Below are positions 54,629-63,446 of a stretch of DNA of 64,000 bases, one piece after another. A program made the position numbers and the translations under genes. The stretch covers positions 1,782,501 to 1,846,500 of the forward strand of contig NZ_FXAK01000007.1 of NCBI RefSeq assembly GCF_900177515.1. Reading direction: 5' to 3'. This DNA comes from Azospirillum oryzae (GTDB lineage: Bacteria > Pseudomonadota > Alphaproteobacteria > Azospirillales > Azospirillaceae). The notes beneath the pieces were generated by a model. The model was not told the origin of the DNA. It worked only from the letters and a program-made list of their open reading frames with translations, and searched no databases. Within the stretch, counting starts at the first letter, position 1. Every line of letters begins with the position of its first letter.

Positions 54629-57600
54629 ATGCTGAAATCCATCCTCTCCGCCCTGACCTCCCGCTGGTTCCTGACGCTGGTCGCGGCGCTGTGCCTGGGC
54701 GCCATCGTCTGGTTCCTGGGGCCGCTCGTCGCCGTGTCCGGCGCCTTCCCGCTGGAGGATGCGACCATCCGGCTGGCGGTCGTGTTCGGCATCCTTCTGG
54801 TGTGGGCATTGGCGATGCAATGGTCGCTGTACCGCCACCGCAGCGCCAACGACCGCATGGTGCAGGCACTGACCAAGGCGACGCCGGCCGCCAAGGGCGA
54901 TCCCGATTCCGAGGCCGTCGACCAGGAGACCGACCTGCTGCGCGGCCGGCTGCGCGAGGCGCTGGACCAGCTGCGCAAGGCGCGCTTCGGCGGCAAATGG
55001 GGGCAGCGCTATCTCTACCAGCTGCCCTGGTATCTGCTGATCGGCGCGCCGGGAGCCGGCAAGACGACGGCGCTGGCCAACTCGGGCCTGCGCTTTCCGC
55101 TGGCGGCGGAGATGGGGCGGGCGGCGCTGCGCGATGTCGGCGGCACCCGCAACTGCGACTGGTGGTTCACTGACGAGGCGGTGCTGATCGACACCGCCGG
55201 ACGCTACATCACCCAGGACAGCCAGCCGGCCATTGACGGCAAGGTGTGGAAGAACTTCATCGCCCTGTTGAAGCGCCACCGCCCGCGCCAGCCGGTCAAC
55301 GGCATCCTGCTGGCCGTCAGCCTCGCCGAGCTTGCCGCCTGGAGCGAGCCGGAGCGCAAGGGCCATGCCGAGCAGCTGAAGCTGCGGCTGAAGGAACTGC
55401 GCGGTCAGGTCGGGTCGCGCGTGCCGGTCTATGTGCTGCTGACCAAGGCCGACCTGATCGCCGGCTTCGCCGAGTTCTTCGACGACCTCAGCCGCGATGA
55501 GCGCGAACAGGTCTGGGGCGTCACCTTCCCGCTGGACGACGGCCGGAAGGGTGACGACGCCCCGGTCTACCGCTTCGGCGAGGAGTTCGACGCGCTGACC
55601 GGGCGCATCGCCCGCCGGGTGCTGGACCGCGTCCATGGCGAATCCGACATCCAGCGCCGCTCGCTCGACACCCTGTTCCCGGCGCAGATCGCCGCGCTGA
55701 AGCCGGCCATCGCCGATCTGCTGATGGTGATCTTCGAACCCAACCGCTATGAGGAACGGGCGCTGCTGCGCGGCGTCTATCTGACCAGCGGCACCCAGGA
55801 CGGCGCCCCGGTGGACCGGCTGTCGGAGATGGTGGCGGGCTCCTTCGGGCTGGAGCGGCCGGTGCTGCCGGCGGCCAGCGGCGGGCGCAGCTTCTTCCTG
55901 ACCCGCACCCTGCGCGAGGTGGTGTTCGCCGAGGCCGGGCTGGTCGGCGCCGACAGCGGGCTGGAGCGGCGGCGGCGCCTGCTGCGCGGCGGGGCGATGG
56001 CGGCGATGCTGCTGGCCGGGCTGGCGGTCGCCGCCTTCTGGGCCAACAGCTTCGTCGGAAACACCGCGCTGGTCGCCGGGGTCGATGCCGCCGCCGCCAA
56101 GGCGCAGGCGGAGCTGGAGCCACTTGCCGTCGCGCCGCGGTCGCTGACCAAGGTGGACGACACCGATTTCATCACGATCGTGCCGCCGCTGAACACGCTG
56201 CGCGCCATCCCCGCCGGCTGGACCGAGCCGCCGCCGCTGGAGATGACCGGCGGCCTCTATCAGGGCGACCGGCTGGGCCGGCAGAGCGGGACGGTTTATG
56301 GCCGGGCGCTGGACGCCGTGCTGCTGCCGCGCGTCTTCCTGCGGGTGGAAGGGCAGCTGCGCCACGAGCGCGGCCGGCCCGAATACCTGTTCCAGGCGCT
56401 GAAGGTCTACCTGATGCTGGCCGGCAAGGGGCCGATGGACAAGGCGCTGGTGTCGGAGTGGATGGCGCTGGACTGGATGGCCTCGCTGCCGGGCCCTGCC
56501 TATGACGGCATCCGGCGCGACCTGCGCACCCATTTGGACGCCATGCTGGCCGCCCCCCTGCCCGCCCTGCCGCTGGACGAGGCGCTGGTGGAGGAGGCGC
56601 GGCAGAGCCTGACCAACTATCCGCTGGCCGAACGCGGCTTCGCCATCCTGCGCGACCGTCCGGAGATCCAGGCGCTGGCCGACTGGCGGCTGGTCGACAA
56701 TGCCGGGCCACTGGCCGGGCGGGTGCTGATCCGCCCGTCGGGCAAGCCGCTGTCGGACGGCGTCTCCGGCCTCTACACCTATGACGGTTTCCACAAAGCG
56801 GTGCTGCCGGCGCTGCCCAAGGTCGCCAAGGCGCTGGTGGCCGAGAACTGGGTGCTGGGCCAGCCGAGCAGCGGGCCGCAGGCGGTCGCCAGCGCCCAGC
56901 GGCTGGAACAGGGCATCCTTGCCGTCTATCTCGACCGCTACGCCCGCCAGTGGGACGAGATGCTGGGCGACGTGGTGATCGTGCCGCTGCGCAGCCTCAA
57001 TCAGGCGGCCGACGTGCTGAACACGCTGTCCGGCCCGCAATCGCCGTTGAAACTGTGGCTGACCGCCATGGTGCGGCAGACCACGCTGGCGCCCGGCCCG
57101 AATGACAAGCCCGCCGATGGAAAGGGTCCGGTGGCCGGCGGTCCTTTGGCCGGGGTGGCGCAACAGGCGCAGGTGGCCGAGAAGGCGGTGGACTCCACCG
57201 GCACCAACGCCGCCTATCTGGCGCGGCTGGCCGGCGTCTCGCTGCAGCCGGAAGGGCCGCCCCCGGGCCAGCCGATCAACGACCACTTCAAGGCTCTGCG
57301 CGAGCTGGTGCAGGGCGAAGGCGGCGCGCCGCCGAAGCTGGACGAGTCGCTGAAGCTGCTGGGCGAGCTGTACCAGCAGATTGCACGGGCCGCCAACGCG
57401 CCCGACCAGAACGGCGCGCTGCTGGCCGGGCTGGCCGGCGGCGGCGACAAGGGGGCGGTGGCGGCGCAGCTGCGCACTCTCGCCCGCGACCTGCCCGACC
57501 CGGTCGGCGGCATGGTCGCCACCGTGGCGCAGAGCGCGGCGACGGTCAGCGCCGGCGGTGCGCGGGTGCAGATCAACAAGGCGTGGCAGTCCACCGTCCT

Positions 57601-58270
57601 GCCCTTCTGCCGGGCAGCGCTGGACAATCGCTTCCCCATGGTGCCGAACAGCCCGGTCGACGTGACCGCGGCCGACTTCGCCAAGCTGTTCGCGCCGGGC
57701 GGCATGATCGACCAGTTCTTCAACACCAACCTGCGCCCCTTCGTCGACATGACGGTCAGCCCCTGGGCCTGGCAGAAGGTGGATCAGGTCGATCTGGGCA
57801 TTCCGCCAGCCGTGCTCGACCAGTTCGAACGGGCGGCGCGCATCCGCGACAGCCTGTTCCCGGCCGGGGCGACCGCCGCCAAGGTGGTGTTCGAGATCAC
57901 GCCGGTGGAGCTGGACGCCAAGGCGACCCAGGTGGCGATGGACATCGACGGCCAGACGCTGATCTACCAGCACGGCCCGCCACGTCCGCAGGTGATGAAA
58001 TGGCCGGGGGCGGAGGGCACCAGCAGCGTGCGCCTCGGCTTCGGCCCGCCGCTGCCGGGCGAACCGGCAGGCATCTCGCGTCAGGGTCCCTGGGCCTTGT
58101 TCCATTTCCTCGCCGACGGCAAGCTGGAGTCCACGCCGCAGCCCGACCGCTTCACCTTCTCGGTGACGGTGGGCACCCGCAAGGCGGTCTTCGCCCTGCG
58201 GGCCGACAGCGTGAACAACCCCTTCGGCAAGAACCTGCTGGAGAGTTTCCGATGCCCGACGGCGCTGTAG
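54629..58270 (+). CDS. tssM: T6SS inner-membrane protein TssM (IcmF)
   Basis: 1213 residues from ATG 54629. Two N-terminal TM helices (~12-32, ~46-66), a cytoplasmic NTPase-like domain with intact Walker A GAPGAGKT (139-146) and LIDTAGRY, a third TM (~455-475), then the large periplasmic region with IcmF-related and TssM C-terminal domains. The Walker motif suggests ATP or GTP use, as in Agrobacterium TssM. Its last 19 bp overlap the kinase gene. Confidence 0.95.
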   Translation: MLKSILSALTSRWFLTLVAALCLGAIVWFLGPLVAVSGAFPLEDATIRLAVVFGILLVWALAMQWSLYRHRSANDRMVQALTKATPAAKGDPDSEAVDQETDLLRGRLREALDQLRKARFGGKWGQRYLYQLPWYLLIGAPGAGKTTALANSGLRFPLAAEMGRAALRDVGGTRNCDWWFTDEAVLIDTAGRYITQDSQPAIDGKVWKNFIALLKRHRPRQPVNGILLAVSLAELAAWSEPERKGHAEQLKLRLKELRGQVGSRVPVYVLLTKADLIAGFAEFFDDLSRDEREQVWGVTFPLDDGRKGDDAPVYRFGEEFDALTGRIARRVLDRVHGESDIQRRSLDTLFPAQIAALKPAIADLLMVIFEPNRYEERALLRGVYLTSGTQDGAPVDRLSEMVAGSFGLERPVLPAASGGRSFFLTRTLREVVFAEAGLVGADSGLERRRRLLRGGAMAAMLLAGLAVAAFWANSFVGNTALVAGVDAAAAKAQAELEPLAVAPRSLTKVDDTDFITIVPPLNTLRAIPAGWTEPPPLEMTGGLYQGDRLGRQSGTVYGRALDAVLLPRVFLRVEGQLRHERGRPEYLFQALKVYLMLAGKGPMDKALVSEWMALDWMASLPGPAYDGIRRDLRTHLDAMLAAPLPALPLDEALVEEARQSLTNYPLAERGFAILRDRPEIQALADWRLVDNAGPLAGRVLIRPSGKPLSDGVSGLYTYDGFHKAVLPALPKVAKALVAENWVLGQPSSGPQAVASAQRLEQGILAVYLDRYARQWDEMLGDVVIVPLRSLNQAADVLNTLSGPQSPLKLWLTAMVRQTTLAPGPNDKPADGKGPVAGGPLAGVAQQAQVAEKAVDSTGTNAAYLARLAGVSLQPEGPPPGQPINDHFKALRELVQGEGGAPPKLDESLKLLGELYQQIARAANAPDQNGALLAGLAGGGDKGAVAAQLRTLARDLPDPVGGMVATVAQSAATVSAGGARVQINKAWQSTVLPFCRAALDNRFPMVPNSPVDVTAADFAKLFAPGGMIDQFFNTNLRPFVDMTVSPWAWQKVDQVDLGIPPAVLDQFERAARIRDSLFPAGATAAKVVFEITPVELDAKATQVAMDIDGQTLIYQHGPPRPQVMKWPGAEGTSSVRLGFGPPLPGEPAGISRQGPWALFHFLADGKLESTPQPDRFTFSVTVGTRKAVFALRADSVNNPFGKNLLESFRCPTAL

Positions 58271-60258
58271 GCGGCGTGCTTCCCGGTCCCATCGGCCCCT
58301 ATCGGGTCGAGGGGGTGCTGGGCCAGGGTGCGATGAGCGTGGTCTATCGCGCCACCGACGGGCGGTCCGGACTGCCGGTCGCGCTGAAGCTGCTGCGCGG
58401 CGAACTGCTGGCGGCGGCGGAGCGCAACGCCGTGCTCGCCCGCTTCGGGCGCGAGGCGCAGATCGGGCTGAAGCTGGACCACCCCAACATCGTCCGGGTG
58501 CATGACTATGGCACCTTGGACGCCGCACAGGGTGGCGCCCCCTATCTCGCCATGGAGCTGATCCAGGGCAAGGAGCTGAAGCAGTATCTGGAGGCCGACA
58601 CGCCGCTGTCGGTGCAGCAGGGCGGCGCGCTGATGGCGGCGGTGCTGGACGCGCTGGCCTTCGCCCATGCCCGCAACGTCATCCACCGCGACATCAAGCC
58701 GGCCAACATCGTGGTGCAGGACGACCTGACGCCGAAGCTGGCCGATTTCGGCATTGCGCAAATCTCCTCCTCCGACCTGACCCAGGCCGGCGACCTGCTG
58801 GGCACCCCCGCCTACATGGCGCCGGAGGTGCTGCGCGGGGAGAAGGCCGACGCGCGCAGCGACCTGTTCTCCGCCGGGGTGGTGCTCTATTACCTGCTGG
58901 CGCAGCGGCGGCCCTTCTCCGGTTCGGTCGCCACGGTGATGCAGCAGATCCTGTTCGTCGAGCCGCCACCGCCGTCGCATGGCAATCCGGAACTGCCGCC
59001 GCCCTTCGACACGGTCATTCTGAAGGCGCTGGCCAAGGCGCCGGCCGACCGTTACGCCAGTGCCGCGGAGTTCGCCGAGGCGTTGCGCCATGCGCTGGTG
59101 GTTGCCGGCACCATGCAGGCGCCGGTGCCCACCGCCGAGTTGACCCTGTTCAATGCGGAGGTTCCGGCCGCGGCGCCCTTGCGCGACCGCGATGCGCTGG
59201 CGGCGGCGCTGGAAACAGCCCTGCGCGCCATCCCCGGCCAGCCGCTGGACGCCCGCAAGCTGACCGAACTGCTGGACATGCTGACGGACTGGCAGGCGGG
59301 CAGCGGCGGCGACGCCCAGCGCTGGCAGTCGGTGCTGCTCGGCGCCGGAATCGAGCCGCTGACCGAGCTGATCGTCGCCTCCACCCCGGCGCCGCGCGCC
59401 ACGCCGGCCAGCCAGCGGCGCGACTGGATGCCGATGGTCCGGCTGTTCGCGGCGATGACCCGCGCGCTGGCCGGCACGCCGGCGGCCGACCGGGCGAAGA
59501 TGTCGGCGGCCCGGATCGCCTTCGACCTGTCCGGCCGCTTCTTCCTCTATTCCGGCGAGCTGAACCGCGTGCTGATGGACGGCGACAATCCGGACATCCA
59601 GATGCTGTCGCTCGATTTCCTGCGGCTGGAGATCCTGCAGCACGCGCTGGAGGAGTTGGGCGCCGAGGCCGAACTGGCGCAGAGCCGCAGCGCCATGCTG
59701 ATGTTCGCCGTGCAGGTCATCCGCAAGGTGACGCAGATCCTGCGGGCCTGCACCGACGGCAATGATGGGCTGGCCCGCTTCGGCGTCGCCATCATCCTCG
59801 CCAACATCGAGGAACTGATCGTCATGGCGCAACGCCTGTTCGAGACCGGTGGCCAGGCCACCGGCGGCCTGCCCCAGGACGCGGTGGCCGAGTTCATCGC
59901 CGCCGCCGGCCGCTTCGCCAGCCTGTCGGTGGAGGAACTGCGCGGCGAGGTCGCGACTGGTGCCGGCACGGCGGAGAGCTTCGCCGCCCGGCTGCGCGGC
60001 GTCGGCCAGCTCTATCTGTTCGCCACCCGGCTGACGGCGCCCGACTGCGCGGCGCTGATGCACAGCCTCTCGACCATGCTCTACGGCCTCGTCGCCGGTT
60101 TGACCGCCGATCTTGGCAATGCGCCGGTCGGCGACACCGGCGCCCGCAGCCGTCTGGTGGCGCTGGCGGAGATGGCGAGCGGGCTCGGCTGGAGCGAGGT
60201 GGAGCGGATCGCCCTGACGGCCCTGCGCCGCTGGGCAGTGGCCGGCGTGGCGGCATAA
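58252..60258 (+). CDS. PpkA-like Ser/Thr protein kinase with unassigned C-terminal domain
   Basis: 668 residues; GGAGAG precedes ATG 58252. Hanks-type kinase (~16-285) with all key residues: GQGAMS loop (25-30), K46, HRD 145-147, DFG 165-167, APE 190-192. No TM helix or periplasmic sensor, unlike P. aeruginosa PpkA. Residues ~300-668 are a helical domain I cannot assign. In T6SS loci such kinases phosphorylate Fha to promote assembly; tagH is in the other arm. The usual PppA phosphatase gene is absent from the locus. The RsbW-type gene follows 24 bp later. Confidence 0.9.
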   Translation: MPDGAVGGVLPGPIGPYRVEGVLGQGAMSVVYRATDGRSGLPVALKLLRGELLAAAERNAVLARFGREAQIGLKLDHPNIVRVHDYGTLDAAQGGAPYLAMELIQGKELKQYLEADTPLSVQQGGALMAAVLDALAFAHARNVIHRDIKPANIVVQDDLTPKLADFGIAQISSSDLTQAGDLLGTPAYMAPEVLRGEKADARSDLFSAGVVLYYLLAQRRPFSGSVATVMQQILFVEPPPPSHGNPELPPPFDTVILKALAKAPADRYASAAEFAEALRHALVVAGTMQAPVPTAELTLFNAEVPAAAPLRDRDALAAALETALRAIPGQPLDARKLTELLDMLTDWQAGSGGDAQRWQSVLLGAGIEPLTELIVASTPAPRATPASQRRDWMPMVRLFAAMTRALAGTPAADRAKMSAARIAFDLSGRFFLYSGELNRVLMDGDNPDIQMLSLDFLRLEILQHALEELGAEAELAQSRSAMLMFAVQVIRKVTQILRACTDGNDGLARFGVAIILANIEELIVMAQRLFETGGQATGGLPQDAVAEFIAAAGRFASLSVEELRGEVATGAGTAESFAARLRGVGQLYLFATRLTAPDCAALMHSLSTMLYGLVAGLTADLGNAPVGDTGARSRLVALAEMASGLGWSEVERIALTALRRWAVAGVAA

Positions 60259-60282
60259 CGGGCGGAAATGGGGGCAGAGCGG

Positions 60283-60714
60283 ATGAACGACACCGTGAAG
60301 AACCGCCTGGAGATGGTCCTGCGCAACGACCTGTCCGAACTGGAACGATTGGCCGCTGCGGTGGACGACTTCATCGAGCGCAACGACCTGCCCCCCGACC
60401 TCTCCTTCAAGTTCAACCTCTGCTTCGACGAACTGATCACCAACACCGTTTCCTATGGCTATGGCGATACCGGCCCGCACGAGATCAAGGTGCGGATGGA
60501 AGCTGACGGTACGGAGCTGCGGGCGGAGGTGGAGGACGATGCCGACGCCTTCGACCCCTTCGCCGAAGCCCCGCCGCCCGACCTGACCAGCGACGTCGAC
60601 GACCGCCGCGTCGGCGGCCTGGGGGTGTTCCTGGTCCAGAAGACGATGGACCATGCCAGCTACCGGCGGGAGGGTGACCGGAACCTGATCCTTCTGTCAA
60701 AGACCATCGGCTGA
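60283..60714 (+). CDS. RsbW/SpoIIAB-type ATP-binding protein (HATPase_c_2)
   Basis: 143 residues from ATG 60283; ATG 60268 lacks a usable ribosome site. A single GHKL ATPase domain: N-box FNLCFDELITNTVSYGYGD, G1-like VEDDADAFDPF and G2 GGLGVFLV. Proteins of this size are anti-sigma kinases or phospho-switch proteins whose partner is a STAS protein. It is the last gene of the T6SS right arm. The only STAS and SpoIIE genes in the window are in the left arm run, 38-40 kb away. No sigma factor gene is visible. Confidence 0.9.
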   Translation: MNDTVKNRLEMVLRNDLSELERLAAAVDDFIERNDLPPDLSFKFNLCFDELITNTVSYGYGDTGPHEIKVRMEADGTELRAEVEDDADAFDPFAEAPPPDLTSDVDDRRVGGLGVFLVQKTMDHASYRREGDRNLILLSKTIG

Positions 60715-61114
60715 TGTGTTTTACGGCGCTGCAGCCGTACGGAGGGGCGCAACCGGAGGCGGCGGCGCACTCGACAAAACGCACTTCAAAAAATCTTCAC
60801 ATATGCCTTGTCGATCCCGCAGTTCGACCCAAAAGCCGACTGTCCGCACAAGTCCACATCTTTGATAAGGCCATATTGATGGTCGCACGGACTTCCTGCG
60901 GTTTTCATCGAATGTCAGCGAATTGCCTTCCATGACAATCCAGCAAAGCAGAGCGTTTCGCTCTGCAACAACCCGACACATGACAAGCCGGGCAAATTCT
61001 TGCACTATTGTGGATAGCCCCAGGTTGCGGGCGGGATTGGCCATTCGGGCCTCTCGCGGCGGGTCCGGGGCAATGCCATGGAAGGCAAACGCTAACGTGT
61101 GGAGTCGACGCATC
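60715..61114. other. 400-bp intergenic region after the T6SS arm, with a palindrome
   Basis: No credible gene. It is less GC-rich than its surroundings and short ORFs in it show no coding bias. It holds a perfect hairpin GCAGAGCG-TTT-CGCTCTGC (60948-60966), with no strong U-tract on either strand, and a weak TACGGC/GCCGTA stem near 60730. A possible promoter (ATGACA, 17 bases, CACTAT) near 60980-61010 would serve the small HTH gene. The hairpin may be that protein's operator. Confidence 0.5.
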
Positions 61115-61300
61115 ATGACCGGGTCGCAGTGCCAAGAGGCACGCCTGCGCCTTGGCTGGTCGACACGGATGCTGGCGAACAAGGCCGGCGTGCCGTGGTA
61201 CGCCGTCATGAACCTCGATTACGGAACGGGCGAGGTCGATCCGGCCATCGTCGATGCCCTCGCCCGCGCCTTCAAACAGGCCGGCCTGGAGTTGCGCTGA
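61115..61300 (+). CDS. Small XRE-like HTH protein
   Basis: 61 residues from ATG 61115, with GGAG 10 bases upstream; the longer frame to 60923 looks non-coding. The whole protein is a lambda-repressor-like helix-turn-helix: ARLRLGWSTRMLANKAGVPWYAVMNLD, here in parts RLGWSTRMLANKAGV and WYAVMNLDYG, then a last helix. It is probably a DNA-binding regulator, possibly autoregulated. The target is unknown. Confidence 0.7.
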   Translation: MTGSQCQEARLRLGWSTRMLANKAGVPWYAVMNLDYGTGEVDPAIVDALARAFKQAGLELR

Positions 61301-61321
61301 GCCACCCGTCGCAGGTCGTGC

Positions 61322-61504
61322 TCACTCCGTCCTGCCCGCCTTCCCCTTTTCTGCGGGCCGGTCGATATGCTTGGCCGATTCGGTGTCGGGGGTGATCGGC
61401 TTGCCGGTGTCCGAAACCTCCTTGGCCGCATCGAGCGGATCGGCGATGTCGCGGTCGGGTTCGTTGGACAGCACATTGCTGCTGGCGGGTTTCTGGTCTG
61501 CCAT
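61322..61504 (-). CDS. Small hydrophilic protein of unknown function
   Basis: 60 residues from ATG 61504, with AAGGAG 8 bases upstream, a strong ribosome site. Very hydrophilic (MADQKPASSNVLSNEPDRD at the start, then AKEVSDTGKPITPD), without Cys or TM, probably disordered. It resembles small alphaproteobacterial stress-associated peptides in composition only. Convergent with the HTH gene, 21 bp apart. Confidence 0.65.
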   Translation of the reverse strand: MADQKPASSNVLSNEPDRDIADPLDAAKEVSDTGKPITPDTESAKHIDRPAEKGKAGRTE

Positions 61505-61563
61505 GGAACGGCTCCTTCGATAGGGTCTCGCACACCACAACAGCCCGGCGCGGCGGAAGTCCC

Positions 61564-63438
61564 CTACTCACCAATGCCCTTCTGCGCCAGCACCAGGAAA
61601 ATCTTCTCCTCCAACTGATCGGGCGTGAAGGGCTTGGCGATGTAGCCGCTGACCTGATGGGCGAGCGCCTTCTTCACCGCCTCCAGCGTCGCAAGCGCAG
61701 TGACCATCAGGAACGGCAGGTCGTTGCGGGACTCGCGGACCTGCTTCAGCAAATCGAGGCCGCTCAGCCGCGGCATCATCCAGTCGCAGATGATCAGGTC
61801 GTAGGCCGTGCCATCGGCCCGGAAGCGCTCCAGCGCCTCCTGCCCGTCTGCGGCGCTGTCGACATGCCCGATGCCGAGCTCCTGCAGGACGGAGGCGACC
61901 AGGGCGCGCGGACCGGCCTCGTCATCCACCACCAGAACGCGCTGGGCGGCGAGGTCGATGAAGGGCACGCCGACCATCGCCAGCGACTGCCGCAGCCAGT
62001 TCGCCCGCGCCACCCGCTCCTTCGGCCCCGGCGCGTTCAGCAGCACATGGCGGACGAAGCGCGGGCGGTGGCAGTGGCGGTAGAGCACGCGGGCCACCGC
62101 CAGCCGGCTCTTGCCGCTGCAGATCGCCCCCTCCCCCGCCAGCCGGACGATGTCGAGCACGCTGTCCACCGGCGGGTCGTCCTTGGCCTGGATCAGCGGA
62201 GCCAGCACACGCTGCGTGCGCAGGAAGGCGTTCTGGATGTCGTCGAGTTGGCCGCCGAGATACTCCCGCTCCTCCTCCGGGAAGGCGCTGGACAGCACCA
62301 TGCGCTGCACCTCCGCCAGTCCCTTCAGCTTCTCGTTCCGGTCCTTCCAGCAATCCAGCAGGCGGCCGGCGAAGTCGCGGCTGTCGAAGAAGCTCTTCAG
62401 GTAATCGGTCACCGCCTTGGCCGCGGAGGGCGACAGCGGCATCTTCTGCAGCACTAGCAGGATGCGCAGCTTCTGTACGAAGTTGCGACCGCGGGTGATC
62501 TCCGGAACCGTGTCCTCGTTGACCAGCAGCGCGGTGCGCCGCTGCAGGGCCGCCTCGGTGCGGGCGCCGCCGACATAGGCGCCCTCGCCGTCGCGCAGGC
62601 GGGCGGACAGGTCGCTCAGCGCCAGGATCTCGCGCTGCACCGCCTCGATGCCGAACATGTCGCCGGCGCTGGCGATGGTGAAGCAGGCGGGCTTGGCCAT
62701 CTCGCGGCGGAAGGCGGCGGCCAGCGCATCGCGCAAGCCCGGCATCGGCACCCGGCGCATCAACGCGTCGAGCCGCCGGAACACCGGCGGAGCCTCTTCC
62801 ACCATCGGCCGGTCGGCGGCGATCAGCGTCACGATCAGGTCGATCAGCGTGACGAAGGGGGCATCGCGCGCGCAGGACGCAGTACCGGCGTCGCTCAGCA
62901 GGATTTCGCCCAGCAGCCGCTCCAGCGGCGCCAGCGCGTCCGGATGCTCGGTGGTCTCCGCCAGGTCCAGCAGCGACTCCGCCTTCTCGGCGAAGCTGCG
63001 GCAAGTGGCGATGTGCTGGGTGACGGCGGCGTCGAGCAGGAAACGGCCGAGGAAGCCGCCGACCGACAGCAGTTCCGCAGCCGTGCCGGGATAGGCATCG
63101 GGCAGGAAATCCGGCGGCGGATTTTCCTTCAGCCGCTCGCGCGAAAGCCGGGCGATCTCGTTGACCAGAGGGGTCATCCCGCCCTTCCGGTCCATCGCCC
63201 GTTCGGCCTGCGTCAGGATGGCGACGAAGGTGGCGGTGTTGGACAGCGCGGTCTGGTGACGCGGGTGATGCAGCAGCTCCGTCGCGGTCAGTGCGTTCTC
63301 GTCGAGGAAGCGGCGGCAGAAGCGGCCGACGCCGTCGCGGCCGGCGGGCGTGTAGAAGTCGGCAGGCTCGCGGCAGGCGGCGGGAGAGGAAGCGTCGGCC
63401 TCGTCCGGTGCCAGAGACTCGTGACGGGCAGTCTCCAT
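61564..63438 (-). CDS. Response regulator with long helical N-terminus and C-terminal receiver
   Basis: 624 residues from ATG 63438 (GAGGG upstream); GTG 63450 overlaps the previous stop but has no ribosome site. Residues ~1-495 are helical and unassigned. The receiver is at ~500-620: VLVVDDEAGPRALVASVL, phospho-acceptor Asp in LIICDWMMPRLSG, and IAKPF near the end. The order is inverted compared with normal regulators. It is coupled to the upstream hybrid kinase, so they probably act as a pair. Confidence 0.8.
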   Translation of the reverse strand: METARHESLAPDEADASSPAACREPADFYTPAGRDGVGRFCRRFLDENALTATELLHHPRHQTALSNTATFVAILTQAERAMDRKGGMTPLVNEIARLSRERLKENPPPDFLPDAYPGTAAELLSVGGFLGRFLLDAAVTQHIATCRSFAEKAESLLDLAETTEHPDALAPLERLLGEILLSDAGTASCARDAPFVTLIDLIVTLIAADRPMVEEAPPVFRRLDALMRRVPMPGLRDALAAAFRREMAKPACFTIASAGDMFGIEAVQREILALSDLSARLRDGEGAYVGGARTEAALQRRTALLVNEDTVPEITRGRNFVQKLRILLVLQKMPLSPSAAKAVTDYLKSFFDSRDFAGRLLDCWKDRNEKLKGLAEVQRMVLSSAFPEEEREYLGGQLDDIQNAFLRTQRVLAPLIQAKDDPPVDSVLDIVRLAGEGAICSGKSRLAVARVLYRHCHRPRFVRHVLLNAPGPKERVARANWLRQSLAMVGVPFIDLAAQRVLVVDDEAGPRALVASVLQELGIGHVDSAADGQEALERFRADGTAYDLIICDWMMPRLSGLDLLKQVRESRNDLPFLMVTALATLEAVKKALAHQVSGYIAKPFTPDQLEEKIFLVLAQKGIGE

Positions 63439-63446
63439 CCCAGCCC

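Noticed and set aside
54407..58528. 1373-residue minus-strand ORF opposite tssM
   Set aside because: High-GC shadow ORF of tssM; its His/Arg/Gln/Gly-rich composition is typical of antisense frames and no domain is recognisable.
60725..60750. TACGGC/GCCGTA hairpin as terminator of the T6SS right arm
   Set aside because: Short stem with no U-tract on either strand; not enough for an intrinsic terminator.
60714..60935. 73-residue ORF starting at the stop of the RsbW-type gene
   Set aside because: No coding bias, no conserved motif and an AT-richer region; treated as intergenic.
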